Positions 42,926-52,036 are shown, numbered from the stretch's first letter. The stretch is DNA of 64,000 nucleotides from Pseudodesulfovibrio sp. 5S69 (GCF_037094465.1 NZ_CP146609.1:2909501-2973500), one strand, 5' to 3'. Program-made: numbers and translations. The notes: generated by a model not told the origin, from the sequence alone.

Positions 42926-44098
42926 CTACCGGTCGATTTCAGGAATGATCAGGTCCAGGCTGCCCAGGATGGCGACGGCGTCCGCCAGGAGCGTCCCGGT
43001 GGCGGCCTCGGCGAACGCGCTCAGATTGGAGAAGCCCGGCGCGCGCAGCTTGACGCGGTACGGCACCTTGCTGCCGTCGGACACGACGTAGACACCGATC
43101 TTGCCGCGGCCTCCTTCCACGTTGAAGTAGGCCTCGCCCACGGGCGGCTTCATGGCCGGCTTGGGAGCCTTGTCCACGATGTGCCCGCCCTCCGCTGACG
43201 GGAGCTGCTCCAGGGCCTGCTCGATGATGCGCATGCTCTGCTCCATCTCGGCCAGGCGGACGTGGTAGCGTCCGGCGGAACAGCAGGAATCCTGCGTGGG
43301 AATCTCGAAATCGAAACGGTCGTAGACCGAGTACGGCTCGTTCTTGCGCACGTCGTAGGGAACGCCGGCGCCACGGACCACGGGACCGGTGCAGCCGTAG
43401 CGGCGACACATGTCCTGGTCGATGACCCCGATGCCCTCGATGCGGCGGCGCAGGATGAGGTTCTCGGTGACGAGATCGTGATACATGGGCAGTCTCTCGC
43501 GGAAGTGCGGGATGAACGCCTTGATCAACTCGACGCACTTGTCGTCGATGTCCATCTGCACGCCGCCGACGCGGAAGTTGCTGTAGGTCAGCCTGGAGGC
43601 CGACGGCCTCTGCAGGATGTCCAGGAGCATTTCGCGATCGTCGAAGGCGTACATGATGGGCGTGAATGCACCGAGGTCGAGGATGTAGGCGCCCCACCAC
43701 AACAGGTGGGAGGCCAGGCGGTTGAGCTCGGTCATGATGACCCGCAGGTACTCCGCCCTTTCCGGCACCTCGATGCCCATCAGTTTTTCCACGGCGCCCA
43801 CATAGGCCCAGTTCCAGGCCATGGCGTGGCCGTAGTCGACGCGGCCCATGTTGGGGATGAATCCGCCCCAGGTTTGGGTCTCGCCCATTTTTTCATGCAT
43901 GCGGTGCAGGTAGCCCAGCACGGGCTCGGCACGGACGATGTACTCGCCGTCCACCTCGATCACGATCCGCAAAACGCCGTGCGTCGACGGGTGTTGCGGA
44001 CCCATATTGATGATCAGGGTGCCGTCCTGCTTCCCGGCCTCGAACTTCTGGGTGTAGAAATCACCCTTCATTTGTTCTGTATTCTGGTAAGCCGACAT
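42926..44098 (-). CDS. nuoD: NADH-quinone oxidoreductase-like subunit D
   Basis: A 390-residue 49-kDa subunit. NMGPQHPSTHGVLR (about 31-44) carries the quinone-site His, followed by YLHRMHEKMGE. Length is that of a separate NuoD, not the fused NuoCD. The [NiFe]-hydrogenase ligands are absent, which makes it a complex I subunit rather than a group 4 hydrogenase large subunit. It lies 9 bases before nuoH. Confidence 0.94.
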   Translation of the reverse strand: MSAYQNTEQMKGDFYTQKFEAGKQDGTLIINMGPQHPSTHGVLRIVIEVDGEYIVRAEPVLGYLHRMHEKMGETQTWGGFIPNMGRVDYGHAMAWNWAYVGAVEKLMGIEVPERAEYLRVIMTELNRLASHLLWWGAYILDLGAFTPIMYAFDDREMLLDILQRPSASRLTYSNFRVGGVQMDIDDKCVELIKAFIPHFRERLPMYHDLVTENLILRRRIEGIGVIDQDMCRRYGCTGPVVRGAGVPYDVRKNEPYSVYDRFDFEIPTQDSCCSAGRYHVRLAEMEQSMRIIEQALEQLPSAEGGHIVDKAPKPAMKPPVGEAYFNVEGGRGKIGVYVVSDGSKVPYRVKLRAPGFSNLSAFAEAATGTLLADAVAILGSLDLIIPEIDR

Positions 44099-44140
44099 AC
44101 ACTCTCAGTCCGGTGTTTGATACCGACCGGTCGCCCCGGC

Positions 44141-44668
44141 CTACGCGTCGGAGGCCTCCCCGGCCTCCGCTTCCGCAAACAATGCTTCCACTTCCGCGGA
44201 GCAGGACACGACTTCCCCCAGGGAGAGCAGGTCCTTGATGGACTTGCGCGTCTTGTCGGTCTTGCACAGCGGACAGAGGTCCTTGTCCTCCACCGGCATG
44301 AGCAGCGGCACGAGGTTGGGATTGCCTTCGAACTCGACGCCGTGGAAGTCGCGGGTCTCCCGCTCATGCCACTCGGCGCCGTCGAAGACGGACGTGATGG
44401 ACGGGACCACGGGGTTGTCCTTGCCGACGAGGATGCGGAGGACGACCCGTTCGTTCAGGGTCCATCGGTTGAAATGATACTGCACCAAAAACCCCTCATC
44501 CACGTCCAGGGCGAAGATGTCCTCAAGGGAATATTCGGCCTCGAACAGCTTCCTGGCGGCCCTGACTATCTGGCCCGGCGCCAAAAAGACCGACCAAGCG
44601 TGCCCCGTGGCCGCCGGATCCTGTTTGGCGACGCACTGGGTCGCGATTCCTTCCAAAGCCTGCAACAT
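44141..44668 (-). CDS. nuoC: NADH-quinone oxidoreductase-like subunit C, with extra Cys-bearing tail
   Basis: A 175-residue 30-kDa subunit. The core ends with EWHERETRDFHGVEFEGNPNLVPLLMP, the NuoC signature. After it comes an unusual tail of about 50 residues with DLCPLCKTDK and a later VVSCSAE, then an Ala/Glu-rich end. The CPLC pair might bind a metal; this is a guess. Start at ATG 44668 with GGAGGGG upstream; the longer frame overlaps nuoB without a signal. No fusion to NuoD. Confidence 0.9.
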   Translation of the reverse strand: MLQALEGIATQCVAKQDPAATGHAWSVFLAPGQIVRAARKLFEAEYSLEDIFALDVDEGFLVQYHFNRWTLNERVVLRILVGKDNPVVPSITSVFDGAEWHERETRDFHGVEFEGNPNLVPLLMPVEDKDLCPLCKTDKTRKSIKDLLSLGEVVSCSAEVEALFAEAEAGEASDA

Positions 44669-44670
44669 GG

Positions 44671-45216
44671 CTACCCCTCCACCTTGGCGGCGACGGGCCA
44701 CCAGCGTTTGCCGGTGATCAGACGCTGCAGCTCGAAGAACCCCTCAAGCAGCCCCTCGGGCCTGGGCGGGCAGCCCGGCACATAGACGTCCACGGGGATG
44801 AGCGTGTCCACCCCCTCGATCACGTTGTAGTTGTCCTTGATCTTGAAGGGGCCGCCGGAGATGGCGCAGTTGCCCATGGCGATGACCCACTTGGGCCCGG
44901 GCATCTGTTCATAGAGCCGAACCACGGACGGCGCCATCTTCTTGGTCACGGTGCCGGCCACGATCATGACGTCGGACTGACGTGGCGAAGGCCGGAAGAC
45001 CTCCGCCCCGAACCGGGCCATGTCGAACCGGGCCATGCCGGTGGCCATCATCTCGATGGCGCAGCAGGCCAGACCAAAGGTCATGGGCCACAGGGACATG
45101 GAACGACAGACGTCGAAGAGGTCCTGGGCCAGTTTCATGTTGACGATGGGCGGATCCATGCGATGGTTGCCCGCCGTCAGGAACTCCTGTTGCACTACTG
45201 AATCCTGCGCGGCCAT
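44671..45216 (-). CDS. nuoB: NADH-quinone oxidoreductase-like subunit B (N2 cluster)
   Basis: A 181-residue subunit with the tandem cysteines [13 protein letters not shown], a Cys in MGNCAISGG and the [15 protein letters not shown] motif, which together bind cluster N2 next to quinone. The start at ATG 45216 has GGGG upstream and overlaps the end of nuoA by 22 bases. Confidence 0.94.
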   Translation of the reverse strand: MAAQDSVVQQEFLTAGNHRMDPPIVNMKLAQDLFDVCRSMSLWPMTFGLACCAIEMMATGMARFDMARFGAEVFRPSPRQSDVMIVAGTVTKKMAPSVVRLYEQMPGPKWVIAMGNCAISGGPFKIKDNYNVIEGVDTLIPVDVYVPGCPPRPEGLLEGFFELQRLITGKRWWPVAAKVEG

Positions 45217-45572
45217 GTGAACACCCCTTTCGCCCAAAAATAGATGACGGAGAGAATAAGGAAGAACAGGAAGATGAAGACCTTCACGAAGGGCACCCAG
45301 CCTTCGGCGTCTGCATACGCCGTGGAGACCGGGAACAGGTAAAGGACGTCAACGTCGAAGGCCAGGAAGATCAGGGCGTATACGTAGTAGGATACGCCCC
45401 ACCGGGCCCACGAACTGCCGTAGGGGATCATGCCGCACTCGTACGGCATGCCGATATCCCCTCCCCTCGCTTTGGGGGCGAGCAGCCCAGCCAGAATCAA
45501 CGGCCCGATGGCAAACAGCAGGCCAGCGAGCAGAAACAAGACAATTGCAAAATGCAGCCAATTGAAAATCAT
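45195..45572 (-). CDS. nuoA: NADH-quinone oxidoreductase-like subunit A
   Basis: A 125-residue, three-helix subunit with [10 protein letters not shown] (conserved Cys loop) and [21 protein letters not shown] start at ATG 45572 (MIFNWLHFA) with AAGGA upstream; the longer frame from 45626 adds a basic stretch not found in the family. First gene of the nuo operon. Confidence 0.92.
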   Translation of the reverse strand: MIFNWLHFAIVLFLLAGLLFAIGPLILAGLLAPKARGGDIGMPYECGMIPYGSSWARWGVSYYVYALIFLAFDVDVLYLFPVSTAYADAEGWVPFVKVFIFLFFLILSVIYFWAKGVFTWPRRIQ

Positions 45573-45638
45573 ACCCCATCCTTTGGCAGTAAATTTGCGG
45601 GAATCTTGAACCAATAAAATTTTCAAGAATTAACGAGT

Positions 45639-45667
45639 TCCATGCCCCGAAAAAAGCCCCAAGTCAA
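45639..45667 (-). promoter_or_regulatory. candidate promoter of the nuo operon
   Basis: TTGACT (45667-45662), 17 bases, then CATGGA (45644-45639) on the minus strand, about 70 bases before the nuoA start. The -10 is weak. Confidence 0.4.
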
Positions 45668-45812
45668 GCACCTTGCGCTTTTTTTCGTAAAGAACCTACC
45701 GCCTAAGTATGTAATTTTCTTAACTCTGCTTAGCCCCCGTCCCGCCTTGGTTCCCGCCCTGGCCCCATACCCCTCCGCAGGACGGAAAACAGGTCCCTCC
45801 GGGGGATGAAAA

Positions 45813-45840
45813 AGGGCGTTTCGACCACGCGAAACGCCCT
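45813..45840 (-). terminator. terminator after the GGDEF regulator gene
   Basis: A perfect 11-bp stem (AGGGCGTTTCG with CGAAACGCCCT) followed on the minus strand by TTTTT. Confidence 0.85.
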
Positions 45841-45871
45841 CTGAAAAAACCGATCATGACGATCCGCCGCC

Positions 45872-47209
45872 CTACCCCGGCGAATCATATTCTGCGAAGG
45901 TGCCGTAATCGGCCCGGCCCTTTTTCTTGGCCCCGTACATGGCTGCGTCCGCCCGGCTGATAAGGGTCACGGTGTCCTTCCCGTCGTCGGGATAGAAGCT
46001 GATGCCGATGGTCGCCCCGATGACCAGTTTCAGGCCGCCCACGTCATAGGGCTGCCGGACCACTTCGAGAAGGTTCCGGGTGAAGCTCAAGGTCCCGGTC
46101 TGGTCGTCGATGCCGGGCAGGAGGATGCCGAACTCGTCCCCGCCCAGCCGGGCCAGGGTATCGGACTCGCGGGTGCGCTGCTGCAACCGCTCCGCGACTT
46201 GGCGCAGGAGTTCGTCCCCGGTCTGGTGGCCGTGGGTGTCGTTGACGCGCTTGAAGTCGTCGAGATCGACGAAGAGCACCGCCACCTTGGTCCCGTAGCG
46301 CTTGGCCACGGCCAGGGCGTGCTCCAGCCGGTCAAAGAAGCGGTGCCGGTTGGCGATGCCGGTCAGGCTGTCCTGGGTGGCCAGCCGCTTGAGCTCGAAC
46401 TCGACGTTCTTGCGCTCGGAGATATCTTCAAGGACGCCCTCGATGAAATCGTCCCCGTTGCCCGGACGGACCACCCTGGAGGACTCCGAGCACCAGACGA
46501 CCTCCCCGTTGCGGCGCTGCAGGCGGAACTCGAATCCGGTCACGACCCCGTTGCGCATCATGAGCTCGCGGTACATCTGCCGCTCGTTCTCTTCGGGCAT
46601 GAACCGGTCCCGGAAAGCCGGCCTGCCGACCACGTCCTCCATGCGGTCATAGCCGAGGATGCGCAGCATGGCCGGGTTGGCCTCCATGAACTCCCCTTCC
46701 GGGGTGCATTGGAAAATTCCCTCGATGGCCCGCTCGAAGATGGAACGGTACTTCTCCTCGGCCTCGCGCAGGGCGGCCTCGGTGCGACGGCGCTGTTCCA
46801 CTTCCTGTTCGAGCAGGACCTTCTGCCGGTTCATCTGCAGAAACGCCTTGACCTTGCTGATCAGGATGTCCACGTCCACGGGCCGGAAGAGGTAGTCCAC
46901 GGCCCCGGTCTCGTAGCCCTGGCGCACGTTCTCCTCGTCCTGGAAGATGGCGGTGATGAAAATGATCGGCACGTTGCGGCTGCGCTCGTGCTCCTTGATC
47001 TTCGAAGCGGCCTCGTAGCCGTTCATGCCGGGCATCTGGATGTCCAGAAGAATCAGCGCGAAATCGTCGTTCCGGGCCATGTCCACGGCCTCCAGGCCGC
47101 TGTCCGCCTGGACCACCCTGCACTCCACGTCGCGGAGCATGTGGTTGAGCAGGGCCAGGTTGGTCCGGGAATCATCGACGATGAGAATCTTCTGCAACTG
47201 GTCGTTCAT
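45872..47209 (-). CDS. response regulator diguanylate cyclase (REC-PAS-GGDEF)
   Basis: A 445-residue soluble regulator. A receiver domain (phospho-acceptor D56 in LILLDIQMPG) is followed by a coiled linker, a PAS domain with PAC end (about 150-275) and a GGDEF domain with intact LGGDEF. An RxxD inhibitory site (RESD) lies five residues before GGDEF, so product feedback is expected. It should make c-di-GMP when phosphorylated. Start at ATG 47209 with GGGGGGAAGC upstream. It follows the ComB-like gene after 10 bases. Confidence 0.92.
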   Translation of the reverse strand: MNDQLQKILIVDDSRTNLALLNHMLRDVECRVVQADSGLEAVDMARNDDFALILLDIQMPGMNGYEAASKIKEHERSRNVPIIFITAIFQDEENVRQGYETGAVDYLFRPVDVDILISKVKAFLQMNRQKVLLEQEVEQRRRTEAALREAEEKYRSIFERAIEGIFQCTPEGEFMEANPAMLRILGYDRMEDVVGRPAFRDRFMPEENERQMYRELMMRNGVVTGFEFRLQRRNGEVVWCSESSRVVRPGNGDDFIEGVLEDISERKNVEFELKRLATQDSLTGIANRHRFFDRLEHALAVAKRYGTKVAVLFVDLDDFKRVNDTHGHQTGDELLRQVAERLQQRTRESDTLARLGGDEFGILLPGIDDQTGTLSFTRNLLEVVRQPYDVGGLKLVIGATIGISFYPDDGKDTVTLISRADAAMYGAKKKGRADYGTFAEYDSPG

Positions 47210-47219
47210 GCTTCCCCCC

Positions 47220-47924
47220 TCAGGCGGTCTCCCGTGCGGGCACATCCACCCTTTCGAGCCTCACCCCGCCCTCCACCGGTTCACCCTTGAGGATGAAATC
47301 GAAGCGGTCGAGATCCATGCACAGGTCGAAATCCTCCTCCGGGCAATCCTCGCGGGCGTCGTCGAAAAACTTGGCCGCCGTGTCCACATCGTGGAGGAAT
47401 TTCTTCAGGGTCTTGAAGCTGTTGGGATATCCCTCGATCTCATTCTTGATGTACATGGCGCACATCATGTCCTCCTGGGCGCGCATGACCCCGCCGGTGC
47501 CCATGGCCACCAGAGTGACCACCTCGGGCTGTTTGGCCAGGACATAGTCGACCACGGCCCGGGCATTGACGAAGGAGCCCATGACAACCTCGTCCGCGTT
47601 CTCGCAGACCATCAGCCCGCGCGTGCCCGCGTTGGTCACGTGGATCAGCGTCTCGCCCCGGATGTCCGCCTTCTCGATGAGGGCCGGGGAGTTGAGATAG
47701 TCGAATTCCCTGGGCGGGACGTCCACCAGTTCGCCGATAACCTTGCCGCCGCGCTCGGCGGCCATGGCCCGCGCCCGGTCCAGGCTGTCGGTGACGATGT
47801 ACTCGGCCACACCCCCGGCCGCCAGAAAGCAGCCCAGGGTGGTGGACCGGAACACATCCACGATGACGACCAGCCCCTTGGCACGCTGCGCGCCGGACAA
47901 ACATTCCACCACATTCACGATCAT
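47220..47924 (-). CDS. comB: 2-phosphosulfolactate phosphatase family protein (ComB)
   Basis: A 234-residue protein of the ComB family, with VVIVDVFRSTT near the N-terminus and THVTNAGTRGL-like substrate loop (LIHVTNAGTRGL). ComB removes phosphate from 2-phosphosulfolactate in coenzyme M synthesis, but the family also occurs in bacteria without CoM, where the substrate is unknown. No other com gene is nearby. Start at ATG 47924, seven bases after AGGA. Co-transcribed with the GGDEF regulator. Confidence 0.8.
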   Translation of the reverse strand: MIVNVVECLSGAQRAKGLVVIVDVFRSTTLGCFLAAGGVAEYIVTDSLDRARAMAAERGGKVIGELVDVPPREFDYLNSPALIEKADIRGETLIHVTNAGTRGLMVCENADEVVMGSFVNARAVVDYVLAKQPEVVTLVAMGTGGVMRAQEDMMCAMYIKNEIEGYPNSFKTLKKFLHDVDTAAKFFDDAREDCPEEDFDLCMDLDRFDFILKGEPVEGGVRLERVDVPARETA

Positions 47925-48246
47925 CGGAAATTCCTGTCTGGTTGGCACCGGGCGGCCTGTTCCCAAACCGCCTCAACCTCTTGATTCTCATGCGGAACGC
48001 GGTCGCCCGAAAACGGTTTATCATCCCTCTTAAACCCGCAACACTGGAACAGTAAAGGTTTTTCCGGCCTGTAATTGACGGCCATTTCATTGCCATCCGG
48101 CGGCATGATGAAAAATCGAACCCCGGTTGCGGACGATCGGTGATTCTTCGGCCCGCCCCCGTGCGCACGGTTCCGGAATCCGGCGAAAAGACGCAAAACG
48201 GCCGGGGGACATCCATCCCCCGGCCGCTTCGCGTCTGCCGGAACGG
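47925..48246. other. 322-base gap between ComB-like and glycosyltransferase genes
   Basis: It holds the terminator of the glycosyltransferase gene (48191-48226) and nothing else I can assign. No convincing promoter was seen. Confidence 0.4.
48195..48226 (-). terminator. terminator of the GT4 gene
   Basis: A perfect 10-bp stem (CGGCCGGGGG with CCCCCGGCCG) followed on the minus strand by TTTT. Confidence 0.82.
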
Positions 48247-49380
48247 CTATTTTTCGGCCAGCGCCCGCTCGACCATTTCAATGTAGGGTTCCAGCCCCGA
48301 GCGCACGTCCTTGGGCCACTCAAACGGCCCGGGCCGGGGCTCGTCGGCCACCCGGCGGACCAGGGCGGCCATGCCCTTCTCGTCGGCGGGGTCGGGGAAG
48401 ACCCAGCGTTGCGGCAGGAAGCGGGCGCTCCCGTTCAATCCGCTCGACACGGACCGGCAGCCGCAGGCCAGGGCCTCGAGCACGGCGTTGGAGCAGGCGT
48501 CGTAGAAGGAGGCCAGGATGAACACGTCGGCCGCGCGGTAAAAGGCGGGCATGTCGTCCACCCGGCCCAGGAAGCGGACCCGCTCGGCCACGCCGAGTTC
48601 GCCGGCCAGGCGCTCGTACCGGGCCGGATTGCGCCCGCCGGCTACGTGCAGGACGAAATTTTCGGGCAACAGGGCCATCATGCCTACCAGGTGGCGGATG
48701 CCCTTGAGGGCGAAGTTGGTGGCCGCCGTGGCCACCACCACCTGGTCCTCGCCGATCAGGTACGCGGCCCGCAGCCGCAGCCGCTCCTGACCGCCGATGG
48801 GCGAGAACCGCTCCAGGTCCGGTCGGTTGTAAACCACGTCGATGGCGTCCTTGTTCAGGGACGGGTGCGCCTCCACCAGCCAGTCGCGGACCAGGTGGGA
48901 GACGCAGACGATGCGCGGGGTGCGCCGCATGCGGATGCGGTCGATGAGGTGAATGGCCCAGTTTCCGGGAGACAGCCGTCTGCGGAGCATCTTGAAGGAA
49001 CGGGCGGGTCCCTCGGGCCAGGCCCGCTTGGACAACTCCCAGAACTTGGAGATGGGTCCGCCGCCAATGCGCAGAATGTCCTGATTCAGGGTCTTGCCCA
49101 TGCCGAAGACGAGGTCGTAACCGCCCTTTCGGCACGCCTTGTCCGCGGCGTAGGCGAACCACAGGACCTTGACCATGCGGAAGGCGCCGAACCGGCCGAG
49201 CACCACGGGCTCGACCCCGTCGGGCGGGTCGGTTTCGCACCGGGCGCAGATGAAGTCGACCTTGTGGCCGCGCTCGGCCAGGGCCTCGCTCAGCCGCCAG
49301 GCAAAGGATTCCGCGCCGCCGTACCGGCTCAGCCTGGGCATGGTCACCGCCAGCCGCGCCTGTCTTTCCGCTTTTTCCAT
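48247..49380 (-). CDS. glycosyltransferase family 4 (WaaG/RfaG-like)
   Basis: A 377-residue GT-B enzyme. The N-terminal YGGAESFAWRLSEAL loop and C-terminal donor-site pattern (FYDACSNAVLEALACGC, E-x7-E type) match lipopolysaccharide core heptose/glucosyl transferases of the WaaG kind. GGGPISKFWE is another shared segment. It probably works on lipid A core at the inner face of the membrane. Start ATG 49380 (MEKAERQARLAVTMPRLS); the longer frame overlaps the divergent PAP2 promoter region. Confidence 0.85.
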   Translation of the reverse strand: MEKAERQARLAVTMPRLSRYGGAESFAWRLSEALAERGHKVDFICARCETDPPDGVEPVVLGRFGAFRMVKVLWFAYAADKACRKGGYDLVFGMGKTLNQDILRIGGGPISKFWELSKRAWPEGPARSFKMLRRRLSPGNWAIHLIDRIRMRRTPRIVCVSHLVRDWLVEAHPSLNKDAIDVVYNRPDLERFSPIGGQERLRLRAAYLIGEDQVVVATAATNFALKGIRHLVGMMALLPENFVLHVAGGRNPARYERLAGELGVAERVRFLGRVDDMPAFYRAADVFILASFYDACSNAVLEALACGCRSVSSGLNGSARFLPQRWVFPDPADEKGMAALVRRVADEPRPGPFEWPKDVRSGLEPYIEMVERALAEK

Positions 49381-49478
49381 GAATCGGACTCTTGAACCTT
49401 TTTTACGGTTTGGCAACCCCGGAGTTGCCCGCCGGGCCAAAGACGGCTATGCATTCCAAAAAAATCGAAAGGAACGCC

Positions 49479-50072
49479 ATGTTTTTCGCCACTCCCGCCC
49501 TGGATCTGCAACTCTTCCTGCTCATCAATCAGCACTGGCACAACGGTCTGCTGGACACGATCATGCCCCTGTTCTCGTCCATGGCCGTGCTCATGGTCAT
49601 CCTGGCCGCGGCCGTGGCCGTGGCCGTGCTCAAGGGCGGCAAAAAACAACTCATCCTCTTCCTCGTCCTGCTGGCTGGCATGGGCGTCTCCGATTTCACC
49701 ACCAAGCTGGCCAAGGATGAGATCCACCGGGTCCGCCCGCTGAACGCCGTGGCCGGCACCCGCTTCGTAGAGAGCGGCGAATGGCGCTCCCGGCCGGACA
49801 GCTTTGTCCGGACCAAGGAAAACGGCTCGTCCTACCCCTCGGCCCACTGCGCCAACACCATGACCCTGGCCCTGCTGGCCCTGCTCCTGTGGCCGGGCCT
49901 CAAGGCGTGGCCGCTGCTGGTGCCGCTCCTCTCGGGCTATTCCCGCGTTTACCTGGGCAAGCACTATCCCACGGACGTCCTGGCCGGATGGCTGTGGGGC
50001 GTGGTCGTGGCCGGAGCGGTCTGGCTCCTGTGGCGGGAGCTTGCGCGCCGCTACCCTTCTCTACGCCCCTAG
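49479..50072 (+). CDS. PAP2-family membrane phosphatase
   Basis: A 197-residue protein with about six helices and the complete PAP2 signature: K79-x6-RP (KLAKDEIHRVRP), PSAH at 120-123 and SR-x5-H162-x3-D166 (SRVYLGKHYPTD). It likely dephosphorylates undecaprenyl diphosphate or a lipid A phosphate at the periplasmic side. Start at ATG 49479 with AAAGGAACGCC upstream; earlier ATGs lack ribosome sites. Confidence 0.9.
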   Translation: MFFATPALDLQLFLLINQHWHNGLLDTIMPLFSSMAVLMVILAAAVAVAVLKGGKKQLILFLVLLAGMGVSDFTTKLAKDEIHRVRPLNAVAGTRFVESGEWRSRPDSFVRTKENGSSYPSAHCANTMTLALLALLLWPGLKAWPLLVPLLSGYSRVYLGKHYPTDVLAGWLWGVVVAGAVWLLWRELARRYPSLRP

Positions 50073-50112
50073 GCGGATTCCCTTTGAACGGACGAATTCC
50101 CCCTGGAACAGG

Positions 50113-50826
50113 CTAGTCGTCCAGGTCCTCCGGGACCCCGGCCTGTCTGCGATAGCGCCGGTAAACCCGGATGCCCAACCAGCCCGAGAACGCGAAGAGC
50201 GCGACGCTCATGCCCACGGACAGAACCACGCCCGTAGTCGACTCGCGGTTCATGCCCGCGCCGAACAGGGCGAAGATGAAATTCTGGGGAATGTAGCCCA
50301 GTGTCGAGCCAAGCACGAAAGGCAGCAGCGGGATGGAGCTGACCCCGGCGGCCAGGTTGACGATCAGGTTGGAGCCCAGGGGGAACAGCCGGATGGCCAG
50401 GGCCGTGTTGAACGGCTCGTGCTGGAGGAACCGGTTGACCTTGTGCACCTTCTTGCCCAGCTTGCGCTCCACCAGGTCCCGGCCGCCCATGCGGGCGTAC
50501 AGCGCGGCCATGGCGCAGCCCAACCCCGAGCCCACCGTGGACAGCACCGTGCCGCCGAACATTCCGAAGGCGAAGCCGCCCAGGAAGCCGATCAGTTGGC
50601 GGGGCAGCCCCACGGCGGTGAAGACCGTGCTCACGGCCAGGAAGATGATCACGGACAGCGGCCCGCGCCCGAGCACATGGTCGTTAAACCACTGGGTGTT
50701 GGACAGCATGTCGCCCAGGCCCATGGCCCGGGAGACGTAGACCGCCCCGCCGAGCACGGCCAGCATGATCAGCCCCTTGGCCAGGGACTTGAAATTCAGG
50801 GTGGAGTCTTGCTTATCCGAGGTCAT
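50113..50826 (-). CDS. VTT-domain (TVP38/DedA-like) membrane protein
   Basis: A 237-residue membrane protein of the VTT/SNARE-associated family. FTAVGLPRQLIGFLGGFAFG is the re-entrant loop, followed by RLFPLGSNLIVNLAAGVSSIPLLPF. Such proteins include DedA-type lipid scramblases and C55-P translocases. Start ATG 50826; SD is weak (GTGAG). It overlaps the LAB_N gene by 14 bases, completing a GT2-LAB_N-VTT operon. Confidence 0.85.
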   Translation of the reverse strand: MTSDKQDSTLNFKSLAKGLIMLAVLGGAVYVSRAMGLGDMLSNTQWFNDHVLGRGPLSVIIFLAVSTVFTAVGLPRQLIGFLGGFAFGMFGGTVLSTVGSGLGCAMAALYARMGGRDLVERKLGKKVHKVNRFLQHEPFNTALAIRLFPLGSNLIVNLAAGVSSIPLLPFVLGSTLGYIPQNFIFALFGAGMNRESTTGVVLSVGMSVALFAFSGWLGIRVYRRYRRQAGVPEDLDD

Positions 50827-51073
50827 TTCGCTCACGTTGCATACAATAATAAAGGGCCAGCAAACACGCCTGACCCAGGAAAAACAGCGGGTCGCGCTGC
50901 ACGAACCCGTAAGCCAACCCGGCCAGCCCGGAGACCGCCAGGGCCGCCTGCGCCGAACGCGCCAAGGGTTGTACTCCTTTCCCGCGCATTCGTAAAACAC
51001 CGATCCGCACGAAAAAAAGCCCCTGGACGACCACGACCAGGGCCAGCAGCCACCAGTGGTCGGGCAGGGTCAT
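50813..51073 (-). CDS. LAB_N (lipid-A-disaccharide synthase N-terminal-like) small membrane protein
   Basis: An 86-residue protein with three helices. GLFFVRIGVLRMRGKG and VQRDPLFFLGQACLLALYY match the LAB_N domain (G-Q-x-L-F-x2-R ... R-x-D-P-V-F-I-L-G-Q). These small proteins accompany GT2 enzymes that make polyprenyl-linked sugars for lipid A modification. It starts 2 bases after the GT2 stop. Confidence 0.8.
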   Translation of the reverse strand: MTLPDHWWLLALVVVVQGLFFVRIGVLRMRGKGVQPLARSAQAALAVSGLAGLAYGFVQRDPLFFLGQACLLALYYCMQRERNDLG

Positions 51074-51075
51074 GC

Positions 51076-51798
51076 CTATTTCTTCTCTTTGACGGTGTAG
51101 CCGATGTGCCGGGTGATGAGCCACTTGACCCCGATGAGGTCCCAGATGCCCGCCAGGGCCCGGTCCAGGGTGCCGTACTTGGACACGCCCGCCCCGCGTT
51201 GCCTGTGGTTGACCTTGACCTCGTGGATGCGCGCGCCCTCCATCTTCATCAGGATGGGGAAATAGCGGTGCATGTTCTTGAACCGGGGAATGCGCCGCAG
51301 CAGGTCCGTGCGCATGACCTTGAGGGAGCAGCCGGTGTCGTGCACACCGTCGTCCACGATGGAGTCGCGGATCTTGTTGGCGATCCGCGACGAGATGCGC
51401 TTGATAAAGGTATCCCGACGCCGGGCCCGCCAGCCGATGACCATCTCGCACTCATTGCCGAAGGCGGCGAGCATGTCCGGGATGTCGGACGGATCGTTTT
51501 GCAGGTCCGCGTCCATGGTGACCACGATGTCGGATTCGACCGCGTCGAAACCGGCGCAGAATGCGGCCGACTGACCCCGGTTCTCGGCAAAGGCCACATA
51601 GCGCACCTCGGAGTGCTGCTCGGCCAGCTCGCGGATGATCGCCAGGCTCCGGTCCGTGCTGCAGTCGTCCACGAACACGGCCTCCCAGGGGCGGCCCGTG
51701 GAGTCGGCCGCAGCCCTGATCTCGGCGAACAGGCTCTGGAGGTTGTCCTGCTCGTTGTAGACCGGCAGGACCACGGAAAACTTTTCTGCGTTGCTCAT
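51076..51798 (-). CDS. family 2 glycosyltransferase (DPM1/ArnC-like)
   Basis: A 240-residue GT-A enzyme without membrane helices. The nucleotide site SVVLPVYNEQDNL, VFVDDCSTDRS, the metal-binding MDADLQNDPSD and HDTGCSLKVMR are typical of dolichol/polyprenyl-phosphate sugar transferases. It should charge undecaprenyl phosphate with a sugar for transfer to lipid A or another glycan, working with the LAB_N and VTT proteins. Confidence 0.88.
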   Translation of the reverse strand: MSNAEKFSVVLPVYNEQDNLQSLFAEIRAAADSTGRPWEAVFVDDCSTDRSLAIIRELAEQHSEVRYVAFAENRGQSAAFCAGFDAVESDIVVTMDADLQNDPSDIPDMLAAFGNECEMVIGWRARRRDTFIKRISSRIANKIRDSIVDDGVHDTGCSLKVMRTDLLRRIPRFKNMHRYFPILMKMEGARIHEVKVNHRQRGAGVSKYGTLDRALAGIWDLIGVKWLITRHIGYTVKEKK

Positions 51799-51915
51799 AG
51801 GGGTGATTCTCTACGGAATTCGGGGACGGTTGTAAACTTTTTGCTGGTCATTTCCCCGTTTGACCAAGGATTTCGCGGTCTGGAAAATCTTTTGGGACTT
51901 TCTCTAAATTTGCTG

Positions 51916-51944
51916 TTGACAAAAATCCGGCATCAACCTAGAAA
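51916..51944 (+). promoter_or_regulatory. promoter of initiator tRNA copy 1
   Basis: TTGACA (51916-51921), 17-base spacer and TAGAAA (51939-51944), 15 bases before the tRNA. Confidence 0.88.
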
Positions 51945-51959
51945 CTCCTTCTCACGTGT

Positions 51960-52036
<77 letters not shown>

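Noticed and set aside
42926..45216. Group 4 [NiFe]-hydrogenase
   Set aside because: NuoD-like and NuoB-like subunits carry complex I signatures, and no CxxC pairs for a NiFe site are present in the large subunit.
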